Shown: positions 46,170-58,028 of the stretch, piece by piece
How the letters are laid out: the number at the start of each line of letters is the position of its first letter
Numbering within the stretch: position 1 is the first letter of the stretch
Source: Pseudeuparius sepicola
Taxonomy: Eukaryota > Arthropoda > Insecta > Coleoptera > Anthribidae
Assembly: GCA_963920635.1 (NCBI GenBank)
Contig: OY987299.1
Coordinates: 28,474,901 to 28,538,900 of the forward strand
Length of the DNA: 64,000 nt
Direction: 5' to 3'
Made by a program: the position numbers and the translations under genes
Notes under the pieces: generated by a model
What the model was told of the DNA's origin: nothing
Seen by the model: only the letters and a program-made list of their open reading frames with translations
The model's database searches: none

Positions 46170-48589
46170 CCCCCCCTAGCAGAGAACAGGTCGACGGTTT
46201 CTGGAGAAATCAACTTGCCACACCAGGTCCATACAATGTCAGTGCAAGCTGGATCAGCGAAGAACGCGAGATGGGCCGGAACTATAGCCAGATGCAACAC
46301 GAGCAATTCACAACCGCTGAGGTCTCCGATGTCATCAAGAATTCCCACAACTGGAAGGCACCAGGTCCAGATCATCTCCAAAATTATTGGATTAAGAAGT
46401 TGTGGTGCACGCATGAACAAATAACTACCTTAATTAATGAAGTCTTGCTCGATCCTCTGAAAATGCCATTGTTTCTTACACAGGGTGCAACTTACCTGTT
46501 ACCAAAAGACCAGCGGAATACGGATAACCCTGCCAAGTACCGCCCAATAACCTGCTTGCCTACGCTTTACAAGATAATCACATCTTGCCTTACGCAGCGA
46601 ATATATGCTCACTGCGAGCGGAACAACATCATTGCAATGCAGCAGAAGGGCTGCTCGAAGGGCGCAATGGGATGCAAAGAGCAACTCATCATAGACTCTG
46701 TCATCTGCAACCAGGCTCATTCCAAGCAACGAAACCTCCACATGGCTTATGTGGACTACAAAAAAGCATTTGATTCCGTACCCCACGACTGGCTCACAGG
46801 TATCTTAAAGCTGTATAAAATAGATCATCATACAGTTTCCTTTTTAGAACACGTTATGACAACCTGGCGCACTAAGATACAACTCAGAACCGCAGACAGT
46901 AACATCGAGACCGACACAATCAACATCCGAAGAGGGATTTTCCAAGGAGATTCACTCAGTCCACTGTGGTTCTGCATGGCGATGAACCCTCTATCACATC
47001 GGTTGAACTCTACAAAATATGGCTTCGCTATCAAAAGCAACAACGCAGAAGCGATCAAGTTGAATCACCTATTATATATGGATGATTTAAAACTGATCGC
47101 CGCAACCAAAAACCAACTAACGCAAATGCTTAAAATTGTAGAGGAGTTCTCCAGGGACATCGGAATGCTGTTTGGACTGGACAAGTGCCGCACCCTTAAT
47201 ATCATCCGGGGAAAGCTCGAACAAAGCGCACACGAGATGCAGGACGGCCAGGAGATCGAAGCAATGAGCAAGGGAGATACATACAAGTATCTCGGGATGA
47301 AACAAGCTCAAAGGATAGACCATCGAACAATGAAGACTGATTTAACGAATGAATTCATCAAGAGAGTAAGACAAGTAGTGCGAACTGATCTTAACAGCAG
47401 GAATTTGTTTAAGGCCCTGAACACGTATGCGTGCTCTGTACTCAGCTATTCGTTCGGAATAGTGAATTGGACCAACACGGACATCAACAACCTGCAACGA
47501 AAAGTTAGGACACTACTGACAAAAGCTCATAAACATCATCCCCGTAGCGCCGTAGAAAGAACAACTCTGCCACGTCAACTAGGAGGAAGAGGATTGGCAG
47601 ATCTCAGCAAGCAATTGCACCAACAAATATTAAATCTGCGTAATTATTTCTACAGGCAGGCCAACAGCTCCACACTACATAGGGCTATATGCGGAGCAGA
47701 CGTCTCAACACCGCTACGTCTGACGGAACACGAGCGTCAAAATCACCACCGAACCGACAACGATAAACTACAGAGGTGGTTGGGGAAGCCGCTGCACGGG
47801 AGACATCCTAATGAGGTTAACCAGGAACATGTCGACAAGTTAGCGTCGAACTATTGGCTGACCTCGGGACGAATGTTCCCCGAGACGGAAGGCTTCCTAC
47901 TGGCCATACAAGATCAGGTTATACCAACTCGCAACTACCTAAAATTCATTGTAGGAGATGCATCGGTAGTGGATGACAGATGCAGATACGGGTGCCCAAC
48001 TTCAGAAACAATCCAGCACATAACAGGAGGATGTCAGATGTTCGCATCAACGGAATATAAGGAACGACACGATTCGGTTGCCAAGATCTTGCACCGGGAA
48101 CTGGCGGAAAAGCTGCTGCTTGTGCAGACAGAAAGGGTCCCATATTACAACTACACACCTGAGCCTGTTCTTGAGAACAGCAACTACAAGATGTACTGGG
48201 ATCGTACAGTTCTGACTGATCAACGAGTTGCCCATAACAGACCGGACCTTATAATAGTTGATAAAATTTCTAGGAAGACAACTCTGATTGATGTGGCCAT
48301 CCCGAACAACAACAACCTGCGTGTGAAGCAAGTCGAGAAGATCGCGAAGTACAGAGACTTAGAAGAACGAATTAGAAGGCAATGGGAAATGGAGAACGTC
48401 CAGACGATTCCAATCATCATGTCAACAACTGGTGTTATACCAAAAAGTTTGCTGAGAAACATCAAGGAGCTGAATCTAACTGATAGTCTTTACAGGTCCA
48501 TGCAGAAAGCGGTACTACTTGCGACAGCCCGAACCGTCAGGAAATTCATGGGGAATGCAGGATCGTCCAAGAACATCAATGTCACCTAG
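46168..48589 (+). CDS. R4/Dong-type LINE polyprotein: reverse transcriptase and REL endonuclease
   Basis: Intact to the stop at 48589; the frame is open from ATG 46103, but the first ~22 codons come from host element and TAA sequence. Numbering from 46103: RT motifs AYVDYKKAFDSVPH (catalytic D218), GIFQGDSLSPL (Q281-D283) and YMDD (325-328). Zinc knuckle CRYGCPTSETIQHITGGC (C627, C631, H639, C644). Then the restriction-like endonuclease RPDLIIVDK..IDVAIP with P714, D715 and D730. RT upstream of CCHC and PD..D places it in the R2/R4/NeSL group. The polymerase and nuclease would act together in target-primed reverse transcription. Dong of Bombyx is known to insert into TAA repeats, which fits the (TAA)n on both sides. 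The 5' end is truncated: the N-terminal DNA-binding region is missing. All catalytic residues and an undamaged frame suggest a recent insertion. The 3' UTR is about 120 bp. Confidence 0.9.
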
Positions 48590-48725
48590 GGCCCGATAAC
48601 ATGGCAAGGGTCTCGTCCGAGCCAGATCCTTTTGGTATCCGGGATGCCCGGGATCTGAGTGAATGTTCCCCGTAGAGGGAGTGCGAATGCCTTTTGGCTA
48701 AGTCGATATAATAATAATAATAATA
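48590..48725 (+). other. 3' UTR and (TAA)n junction of the Dong-type LINE
   Basis: About 119 bp of GC-rich 3' UTR ending GGCTAAGTCGAT, then (TAA)n at 48709-48725. There is no poly(A) tail, as expected when the element primes on the repeat. Confidence 0.7.
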
Positions 48726-49190
48726 TATGTTTATTTACCATAAGTAATTACAAAAATTTGCAAAAATTATACAATAAGGGAGTAAATAAACAAAAAATGC
48801 AGAAGCTGTATAAAATACAGCTTGTATGCAGGTAGTGAAGTCTTCCTTAACCTAATATGCTTAACTATTTTATCCAAAAGTAACACAACTAACTGAATTG
48901 TGCCAAAAGGAATAATTTTTATTTCTGTTAAATTCTCTCTTTTGTTTCCTCCATGTAGGTATAGGTAAGTATCATTATTTTATGTTGACAATATCTTTAA
49001 ATGTTTGTCTATCCGAGTTAAGTATCCATTTCTTTACTTCTTTTTCATATCGTGTCAATGATGTTACTATTTTCAGGTCATCAGGAAGAACACCGAAGAG
49101 TCTTGGTGCTAGAAATGTAAAACAACGCTAACCAATTGTCTTCCTGCATGCAGTAAGTGTTACTTTGTTGTTTTTATTACGTGTTTGGTA
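48709..49190 (-). pseudogene. 3' end of another LINE with (TTA)n tail, C-terminus of ORF2
   Basis: On the minus strand 49127-48975 reads RCFTFLAPRLFGVLPDDLK then KEVKKWILN and DRQTFKDIVNIK, stop. The pattern FxxxAPxLFxxLPxxLK..FKxxxKxxL is that of the C-terminal tail of CR1/Jockey-like LINE polyproteins. The 3' UTR follows, then AATAAACATA at about 48735-48726 and the tail (TTA)n. So the TAA tract used by the Dong-type LINE was the tail of this older LINE. Only about 480 bp of it remain. Confidence 0.55.
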
Positions 49191-49329
49191 CGTATGGTTA
49201 ATTTTTTTCAAATTTATTTTTCCTTTCTTAATACTTAGTAGAATACCTTATAATAAGACATATTTCAAACTTTCAAATATTTTATTTTTAGCTGGTAACA
49301 AAATGTAACAAAATAAAACAAAAATTATC

Positions 49330-49578
49330 ATGATACATAAGTATTTGCCCGTAAGAAATTACCTAGATCAGCTCTATCCAAATAGTTGGATAGGGAGAAA
49401 TAGACCTATTTCCTATTTCTTCAAAATAAGGAATGAGACAATTGCTGAATTAAGAGCAGCTGCCAGTATTGACAGGCGCTCTCTAAGAAAGGCGACAAAT
49501 TCACTTTTAAAAAGATGCAATATTTGCATAAATAATAATGGTGGATTGTTTGAACACCTTTTTTATTTTAAAAGGTGA
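49330..49578 (+). pseudogene. Mariner-like transposase C-terminus with internal deletion
   Basis: Reads YLPVRNYLDQLYPNSWIGR then FFKIRNETIAELRAA, SLLKRCNICINNNGGLFEHL and stop. YPNSWIGR lies just before the WPARSPDLTPLDFFLWG block in related transposases, but here that block, with the third catalytic Asp, is deleted. Ahead of it, CATGATACATAAG is the decayed HDGAP motif. It therefore cannot be active. It is the fullest protein trace of the family that made the elements at 8083 and 12096. Confidence 0.75.
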
Positions 49579-50124
49579 CCTTTAAAAATAATAATAATTT
49601 GAATTTGAGTTTTTTAATTTTTGTTTTATTTTGTTACATTTTGTTACCATCTAAAAACAAAATATTAGAAAGTTTGAAGTATTTCTAATTATGAAAATTA
49701 GCCATAGCTCTTTTATTTTTTATAATAACTATGCCGAGTAATATATCTTTGGAAAGCTCAAAAAATGGACGATTTGATAAGGCCAACTATTACATTTAAA
49801 AAAACATAAGTTTATGTCGTATCTTAAAAATCACAAACAACATAAAACATTGGATTAGATTATCTTATTAAGCCCAAAATTATCTACAATTTTTGTCTCT
49901 GCAGTTTTTCTGTATAATCAGAAATAACGTAGCTACAGATATCCGATGAAATAGCAAAAAATCCCTCTTTTCAAAATAGCTAGTGAGCCATGAACTTTTT
50001 TAAAAATCCAAAAGGGGCATTAGATTGAGCATTCCAAACTGCAATTCTTTCCCCATTTAACCTTTGTTCTAGCTCTGCTAGCTTCCGAAATCCCCATAGT
50101 GGGCATCGAAAAAAATTCACCCTG

Positions 50125-51538
50125 TATACTGTAAATTGATGTCACTAGGAAGGTTTATGCAACCCGGTGCTCAGATAATTTCAGAAAATTACAGAGGGTC
50201 TTCGGCTCACTTCTTATTAAAATATGTTGAAACATTATAGTTACTACAAAAAGATAATTAAAAGAACACGAAAAATTGAGAGAACAGGCGAGAATGTGGG
50301 AAAAGTAAGGATAGGATTTAAGGTGATTGGTTTTCACCATATTTGTGAAAAAGGCGTGCCAACTATAAAAATAAATCCTGACCACGGTTCAGATAGTTAA
50401 GGTGTTTAAGGATTTCAATGGATTCAAGGATTTTTCTTTGGATGGGATGGGATGATTTTAATAGAAGTTTAGTATTATGTTGACGAGAAGTTGCGCTGTC
50501 GCAAGATTCATCCGGAAGAAACTTACATTCATCATAGTTTGCCTGTGGAAGTATCCAATCAAGATTACTTTACTCGTTAAACCTATTAAGTCGTTGAAAT
50601 TCGACACCAAAAACAAACCTACCGAAATTTAAGCCTTCGCGGTTATTTCCGTTATTTCCAACGAACTTTGAAGCAAACAAATTATGCCAGTTTAGAAACT
50701 CTCAAACGAGAACAAGTAAATTTAAATAAAATTAAATAGGTAACACAATTTCTCCAAGAGAAGAAAATTTCCATACTGTTCCTACCTGCATTAATATTTA
50801 TATGCTGACATCGAAAACACTAGTTTATGCAAAGATAAATATTTACTCCTAAAACCAGTTACCATGAAACGCCTCATTACGATGCACGTTCCCGCAGAAG
50901 AAACAAATACTAGATTTTGCAGTTTCCACAATTTCTGTTCTCTTGCAAACATCAAACTCCAGTGATATATGAACGCCAAGCACGTATTTATAAAACAATT
51001 TAGTCCGGAGATTGAAGTGTATTATTATTTTCCTCGGAGCGCTTCCAAAGCCTAACTTCGTATTTTGTTAGACACGTTACAAATGAAAAATGTTAAATAG
51101 ACTATAAAATATAGTGTAACTGGTTATGGGACAAATAATTTTAGGTTTAATGGTTCACTCTGACTGTTACAACTGACAGAGTGAACCAGCATCCAATATA
51201 TTATAATGGTTACGTGCTAAATCGTTCAGAGGTGGGTAGACTTAGACAGTCGACTGTTTCTAGCTTGTTGTGCCGTCATCAGCCGGCCATAACCCAGTAC
51301 AAAATACCCAGAGTCACGACTTGGTATCATTTGTTACAGCTATGTCTCGTCTACTAATATGTGTTGCCACTCTTGGCAGCGGGTTAAATAATGTTACTTG
51401 AAAATGGAAAATTATATTTCAAAGATGATAAAAAGTCACATACATATTAGAAGGTAAGTAATTTTATTCGATTTCAATAATTCCCATCGTTCTCACTCTC
51501 AACAACTTCTCAATGTTAAATTATCAACTTTCTTTGGA
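50125..51538. other. No recognised gene; one hairpin at 51151-51186
   Basis: AT-rich. GGTTCACTCTG/CAGAGTGAACC form a perfect stem (51151-51186). Nothing else recognised. Confidence 0.4.
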
Positions 51539-52600
51539 TCACGTTTTCATTCTCTTTGGATGTGAGGGTCCTGGCAATGGTTCATCGTCCATGGTATCCT
51601 CATCAGTGGTGGGTGATTCTTGCTGAAGGGACTCTACCTCGTCTTCATCGTCGTTCTCGTCTAGTCCAAGAAAATTGTTATTTTTTTATAGAGGCAGAAA
51701 AAAAAATTCAGGTAGATATTTTCAGGGTTGGTTGTGGGTAGCGTCCTGAGTATAAACCCAAAAAATCACCATCGAAGTCGTGTTACGAACCCCGCAATAG
51801 GGGTGGTTTTGCAAACATTTTTTTGCAATTTCCTTTTCTTATGTGGACATTTTTTTTCTTCTGTGTTCATTATTACATTCTCTACAACTTTCCCTTATGA
51901 AGTTTTTTTTAACTTCAATACTTCACGAGATATACCTAGGTAAAAGATCACCACTAGCTAAAGTGCTTTATAAGGGTGAAAAATTTTTCTTTAAAACGAG
52001 CTGATTTTTTCAGGATTAACTGGGGGTTAACTTAGGAGTGCACCCCGAGTTAACCCTGAAAAAAATCAGCTTGTTTTAAAGAATTTTTTTTCACCCTTAT
52101 AAAGCACTTTAGCTAGTGGTGATCTTTTACCTATATCTCGTGAAGTATTGAAGTTAAAAAAAACTTCATAAGGGAAAGTTGTAGAAAATGTAATAATAAT
52201 TTACACAAAAAAATGTACACATAAGAAAAGAAAATTGCGAAAAAATGTTTGCAAAACCACCCCTTATTGCGGGGTTCGTAACACGACTACGATGGTGATT
52301 TTTTGGGGTTATACTCAGGACGCTACCCACAACCAATCCTGAAAATATCTACCTGTTAAGAATTATTTTTTCTCCATGTATAATTTTATTGGACTAGTCG
52401 TAAAGAGGCACGCCGTTGGCAGTGGAGGCCATTCCTCAGAACAGTTCAGCATTGCTTTCCTGCATCCACATTCGCCGCTACCACTAATATCCTTGGGGCA
52501 GCGGCAAAATATCGTTTTCAATAGAACCTCCGGTGCTGGTGGATCTTCTGTTGTAATTGGCACCAGGGTGTCTCGGTTGTGAATACGAAAAAAAGTGTAT
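51539..52600 (-). pseudogene. Arthropod Cys-rich protein relic, split by a foldback element
   Basis: Minus strand, 52590-52373: IHNRDTLVPITTEDPPAPEV, then LLKTIFCRCPKD, GECGCRKAMLNCSEE. This is a Cys-rich module C-x-C..C-x-CRK..L-x-C that I recall from uncharacterised, often multicopy arthropod proteins; function unknown. After NCSEE a 1-nt shift would restore CLHCQ, so the frame is broken. The 647-bp foldback (51709-52355) follows. Then, at about 51675-51539, an acidic tail FLGLDENDDEDEVESLQQES then PTTDEDTMDDEPLPGPSHPK ends with TGA. The tail is open and well kept. A possible acceptor (GGACTAG|AC) means the foldback could alternatively sit in an intron. A related relic is at 58555-58960. 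Confidence 0.55.
51709..52355. mobile_element. 647-bp near-perfect palindrome (foldback element)
   Basis: Starts CAGGTAGATATTTTCAGG and ends CCTGAAAATATCTACCTG. The arms of about 310 bp differ at only a few positions and meet near 52032 at GGGGGTTAAC..GAGTTAACC. No TA-CAGGGTG type end and no clear target duplication. Non-coding. It is inserted in the Cys-rich gene relic. Confidence 0.9.
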
Positions 52601-53493
52601 AGAATGAAAGTTTAATTTTATGACCTGAACAAGTTTCTGAAAGAATCGCTTAGGTTATGTCCCTGCTTACGCACTCTACACCCCCTTTTGGGCCATTCGT
52701 TGACTGGACTAATAGTATTCATAGGTGACTATGGACAGTAACAGTAACTTTTATTTTGAAACAAGAAGGCCGCCCAGAAGAGCAATCGATCGCAACCGCC
52801 ACGGATTTTTTCTGTCAAAAATAGCCACGCTGTAGGTATAGTGAGTATCGGTGAGATGTACGCGACTTGGGCGTATTCTACAATTCTTCGGAAAATTCGA
52901 CACATAGCGACTTAATGCAAGTATGGAACGTGGAAATAGGGTACTTGACGAAATTTTACAAACTTGATAAAACAATTCCTGGACACTTGCCTAAGACCCT
53001 ACGATTATTTAAAAAATATATATTTACGTAATTAGCAAGTTATTAGACATTCTTTGAAATTTGGCGGGAAAGCACTTATGACGTCACAAGTGTTTTATAA
53101 CGGCAATTTGGCAACATAGTTATACCACTGAAGTGTTCTGAGACATAACCTTTTTCGGCAGTGAAAGTTGCAACGAAAGTTGAAATTTCAAAATTCTAAC
53201 GTCAAACTCTCAGACTTATGATTCCCCGTGAAACCACTTTTAGCGTTGATTGATTCCTTCTTCCATCGACGATTTTAGTCAAGAAGGTTTTTTTTTCGTA
53301 AATACTTATTCAATCGTTTTTCTGTAAATTTTTTTGGCTAGGTTGGGCCTAAAGTACGGAATTCGGGCTCAGTAGGTACTTCTAAGCACTATGGCGTCTT
53401 CATAAACGCGCCTTCAAGATGGTCCCTAGGCGGAGGTTCTCTCTTTATTGATAACTCATAATACTGTATTCTTACTACAACGTAGGTACAAAC
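52601..53493. other. No recognised feature
   Basis: Mixed base content. Short frames only. Confidence 0.4.
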
Positions 53494-53583
53494 CTTTGCA
53501 GTTTTATCCCATGGATTTCGGCAGACGCTAACAGCATCCAATTTCGGCAAATTACAGATTGTCCTTTCAGGGTCCATGTCCAT
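53494..53583 (-). CDS. Candidate small first exon, unknown product
   Basis: ATG at 53583 followed by 30 open codons, MDMDPERTICNLPKLDAVSV then CRNPWDKTAK, ending at a plausible donor AAAG|GTTTGT. It lies upstream, on the same strand, of the Cys-rich relic at 52600-51539, and might be its first exon. I recognise no domain. Chance is a real alternative. Confidence 0.2.
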
Positions 53584-53619
53584 ATGATACCTTACCTTAC
53601 ACATCACAACACGATAACT

Positions 53620-54989
53620 AGGTCCGCAAACAATATATAATAGTTAATATCAATAACAAACTATAATAAATGGCACAGATATTATCTACTAATATTTTGA
53701 TTTAGCGAGATACGGAATGCACACGGAATGACAGTTGGCATCACGGGATGTCATTTGCCGATCAGAAAACCATACGTGTTAGATGACATGTGGATATATG
53801 AATAGGGTTAGATGCCTAGGTGGGCGGGTAACGTTGCCAAATACGCGAATATTTCCCCCATTATTGGTACCTGAATATTTATAGTATGTTCCGTATTATT
53901 ATATATATATTATATATTTATATATTTTAACTATTTTAACTAAAGTGTTACGTGGCAGAGATGAAGGATATAGTTTCCAGCGTATGCAGCATAAACAGAC
54001 ACCATTTTGATATAGAGGAGTCAATATACGGAACATATTCGTCATAAAAAGTCTTTATGTGACAAAATTTGTGTGTGCAATTAATTGCGTTAGTTAAAGC
54101 TCGAAGGTTTCAATACATTAAGTAACAGATATTTATAGGCAAGCTGGAGATACTTGAATAGAAAACTGCAATTTGCCTTTCTTCCACGAATGATTGCAAA
54201 CGGGCACCGGCAACGTTACAGTTCCATTTCTCCTGAGAGGCACAGAGTTGCCACGTTTGGCGTTCTGGACAATAGAACGACGAAACTGAAGATTTCAGCC
54301 TGAACAAAATTGTGCAACTTTGTCTTTAATTATCATAAAAACTAAGGGTTAAAAGCCGTTGTTTCATTTATTACGTGTTATGTTGGTGCATCTACTGTAA
54401 ACAGAGTACAATTTTAGAGCAATTAAAAATATTGTCAAGTACCCTATTCTAACCAACAATGTCAAGCCATGAATAAACAAAGGACGGATTTTTGTACCCG
54501 TACAGAGGGATGTTTTAGTGCCATAGCAGGCCACTCAAACATCATCATAATCACCATCTTGAGGTACAAAAATCCATCCTTTAAAATATGTTGGTTAATT
54601 GGGACTAGTGGCACCTTAGTCTGAAGTACTATGGATGGATGAAAATACTGATCGCACGGGAGGAGCGGCTATTCCCGCACATTTCGCGACAGGTCGACAA
54701 AAACTGTCTAGGCGTGGGGGTGCTTGCGAAATGGGGGCGACCGCAACCGCAGCCAGGCCCGAATCGCAATTACGGCGGCGGCGGGCGCGCCCTAATTAAC
54801 GAGCATTGAGCATTGAGCCGGCTGAATTATAATGCGCGCGACGACGGAATAGAGCCGCATGCCTCGCCTGATAATCGCACGTGACGGGGCGCATATAACC
54901 GGCAGGTATTCCAGGAAGAAACTGAGAAACGAGATAAGACCTATTGTAATTTGTGTGCATACGTCAAGGTTGATATTAATCAGTGTCTA
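53620..54989. other. No gene; a short inverted repeat and a GC-rich patch
   Basis: 54477-54588: AAAGGACGGATTTTTGTAC pairs with GTACAAAAATCCATCCTTT (~110-bp element). 54660-54900 is a GC-rich patch with no recognised protein. Confidence 0.45.
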
Positions 54990-56855
54990 CCATAGAAAAA
55001 AGTACATTACATAGTGCCACACCATAGAGGACACTAAAATAAGAAAAAAAGTTCCTATGAACATGGGTCCGCAAGGCCTTCGATTATGTTGAATTGTAAT
55101 TTTTTTTGTTTTGTTTTTTACGAATATCTTTAGCCAGAGACGCAAGAAATGGATAAAATGTAGTATACAGTTTTTTTTATCATGCTAAATTCAAATACGC
55201 TCTACATTACAGGGTTGCATCTCTATTGAATCGGTCCTAACTTTTTTGCTATACAGTTTATGTTATTTTCGACTGAAAAAATGTTATCCCATCTTTTATA
55301 CTTACGAAAGGTATACCTTGTCCAAGTCGCTAGAAGCAATGGTTCCAGTACAAATGCATCTAAAGCCGACAATGCATGCAAATTATTTATTCAAAAAGCA
55401 TCAAAGTAACCTTTGCAAAAACAATGATAAGTAACAATGAAATAATGTGTCATAATGACACTTGTCAAACTAATTTAATAATTGTTATTAGGTAGTAGGT
55501 ATTTTGTGCTCTTGTTTAAGTTTTTATTGGTTTTCTCGTTGATGATTCAAAATTGATTTCAAAAATGGTTCACTATACTTTTGAAGAATACAGGGACATG
55601 ATTATGTGTTACGGCGAAGCTAGATCAAATTCTTACGAAGCTCAACGTATCTATCGAGAAAGATATCCTTTAAAACAAGTTCCTAATGTTCGAACATTTA
55701 TTGATGTGCATAGGCGTTTGGGAGAAGATGGATGTTTTAGAAAACCAAAAGTGAATAGTGGGGTTTCCAGAACTTGTCGCACTGTGCAAAACGAAGAAAC
55801 TGTTTTACGAATGTTAGAAAATAATCCGAGAACAAGCACCAGGAAAATAAGTTCAGCGGTGCGAAACGTTAACAGTGAATCAGTTAGACAAATTTTGAAA
55901 GAACAACTTCTTCGCCCATACCATTTCCAAAAAATTAATTCACTATTGCAACATGACTTTTTTCCTCGTGTACAATTTTGCGAATGGTTGCAAAACCAAA
56001 GACAAAACATTATTTCATCAATTTTGTTTACTGACTAAGCTGGTTTTAGTCGTGATGGTATTTTGAACCTACATAACATGCACTATTGGAGTGATGAAAA
56101 TGCTCATCAAACTGTAATTCGAAGTCACCAATATGGGTTTTCTATTAATGTGTGGGCAGGTATAATCGACAATTACTTAATTGGCCCATTTCGATTGCCC
56201 GATCGATTGACAGGTGCGCTGTATCGAAATTTCTTGGAGAATGATTTAAACACATTATTAGAGGATGTCCCATTGGCCATTACTGGAAGAATGTATTACA
56301 TGCATGACGGGGCGCCAGCTCACTTTTCTCGAGTGGTAAAGGAATATTTGGACAGGAGATTTGCAAATACGTGGATTGGTCGAGGAGGGCCTGTACCCTG
56401 GCCAGCTCGTAGTCCCGACCTTAATCCCCTCGATTTTTCATTTTGGGGATTTATGAAAAATGAAGTTTATGCTGTAGAAATACATAATGAAGCACAGTTA
56501 TGGATAAGAATTATGGAATCGGCAGATAGATTTCGTAATGACCCAGGAATATTTCAAAGATGCCGTCAATCATTAAGAAGAAGAATGGAAAAATGTATTG
56601 AAGTACAAGGGCAACAATTTGAACATCTTCTAAAACCTTAATGTTTTGTTTTAACTAATCATATTTTTCATCATACCATTACAATTTAATTGTAAGTATT
56701 TATCATTGTTTTTGCAAATAAATAAAAAAAATTACAATTCAACACCCCGTATCTTTTAACCGAAGGCCTTGCGGACCCATGTTCATAGGAACTTTTTTTC
56801 TTATTTTAGTGTCCTCTATGGTGTGGCACTATGTAATGTACTTTTTTCTATGTCA
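54990..56855 (+). mobile_element. Mariner-like transposon, nearly complete
   Basis: The ends are inverted repeats of about 110 bp: ATAGAAAAAAGTACATTACA..CTAAAATAAG..TTCCTATGAACATGGG at the left and its complement at 56755-56852, with an ~11-bp deletion in the left arm. The right end runs on to CACCCTGTATA, the signature of the other elements; the left tip is decayed. It contains one transposase gene (55553-56641). Confidence 0.85.
55553..56641 (+). pseudogene. Mariner-like transposase, one in-frame stop
   Basis: 362 codons from MISKMVHYTFEEYRDMI. The N-terminal ~120 residues fit a helix-turn-helix DNA-binding region (RTSTRKISSAV..VRQILKE). The catalytic domain has D161 in LFTD, D252 in YMHDGAPAHFSR and D289 in WPARSPDLNPLDFSFWG, with 36 residues between the last two. 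So all three metal-binding Asp are present. A single TAA at 56036-56038 follows D161 directly, where related enzymes have Glu (FTDEA). The rest stays in frame to EGQQFEHLLK-like C-terminus (VQGQQFEHLLKP). ATG 55553 or 55565 could start it. It would cut and paste its own element at TA. One point mutation inactivates it here, so the insertion is young. Confidence 0.9.
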
Positions 56856-56869
56856 CCCTGTATAGTAGG

Positions 56870-58028
56870 TTAGTGCCTCCCCACTGATTATTTTCAGAAT
56901 TATAATAATAATAATAATAAACCTTTATTTACCACGTCGCTTACATGCTTATTAAACTATACACATAGCATTTTATTCCACTTTTTCTCTATTCTGAATT
57001 ATACAACAAAAGGAAATTTAAATTATAATATTTAAATTAACAAAAAGCTTTTTAATATTGATTGTCAGCTAATTAAAATATATAAATCCTTTATATACCA
57101 ACTTATTTTGCCCAAAATTTGTACTAAATTTTTTAAAACTAAACCTTCCTTATTTCTTGTACTATAACATTGACTTTGGATATTACTTTTAAATAAATGA
57201 TACATAAATTAATAAATTTTCAACTATTTTTTATTTACGCTAAATAAATTTAGTTTCTTATGCATTATTTGTCGTTTATTTGTCTATTTGTCGCAATTTA
57301 GAATCAGCCTCAGACTCGGTTTTGTAACTTTTGTAATACACTGATTTTACATTTTTTATTACATTAAAATAAAATAGTCGAACAATATTAATCTGGTCAA
57401 GTTAGCCCAAAAAATAGGGGTAAGGTTACATTAATTCGCATAAAGCTGAATTTTTTTATCATCAAAATAAAAGAAACGTCAAAAGTCCCCATCGATCCCG
57501 CATGTGCAAAAAAAGTTATTCAAGGTCCAAGTTCGCAAAAATGGGTTTTTTGCATTTTTCTGCCAAACGGTAAGTTTTATCGTATGTAATATCACAAGTG
57601 CTGGAAATTTTATCGATAATTTTTTAGAAAGCGCTATTTTGCCTAAAAAGATCACGAGTATAAATTGGTCTTTTATTTTCTGATAAAATTTCCGGCACGA
57701 GTGGTATTTCTCGAATACGATTTAATAATTTCTGTATTAGTTTTTTCTATGTTTACATTTCCAAAACGATTCATTTTGAATGAGTTTATTGACAGCTTCG
57801 ACTGTAGCGTCCGAGTAAACAAACATGATGCTTGGATATCCAAGGCAAATGCGATTATACTTACCTACATCCTGTCAGCGAGACGGAGGTCCAATAACAA
57901 AAATTTAGTAATGTAAAAGTTATATAAATTCATTGATACAATGCTTAATAGTACCGAAACATAATTTATAAGCTGCATAATTTAGAACAGTGTGAAACAC
58001 ACAAACTTTAAGAAGTAGGTACGTGTTT
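56870..58028. other. (TAA)n-linked repeat end, then no recognised gene
   Basis: (TAA)n at about 56899-56918 followed by ACCTTTATTTACCACG reads, on the minus strand, as AATAAA plus a (TTA)n tail, like the LINE end at 48709. The rest is AT-rich with no known protein in 57665-57916. Confidence 0.4.

Larger units (their letters stand above)
45633..50124 (+). mobile_element. Mariner-derived element interrupted by two nested LINE insertions
   Basis: Starts CAGGGTGAGTTTTTTCGATG and ends CGAAAAAAATTCACCCTG, with TA on both sides. The arms match those of 8083-9148. The element's own sequence runs to about 46133 and resumes at about 49250 (ATAATAAGACATATTTCAAAC). In between lie the Dong-type LINE (46168-48708) and a fragment of another LINE (48709-49190). 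Without these it would be about 1.4 kb. It keeps more transposase than the copies at 8083 and 12096 (see 49330-49578). Confidence 0.8.
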
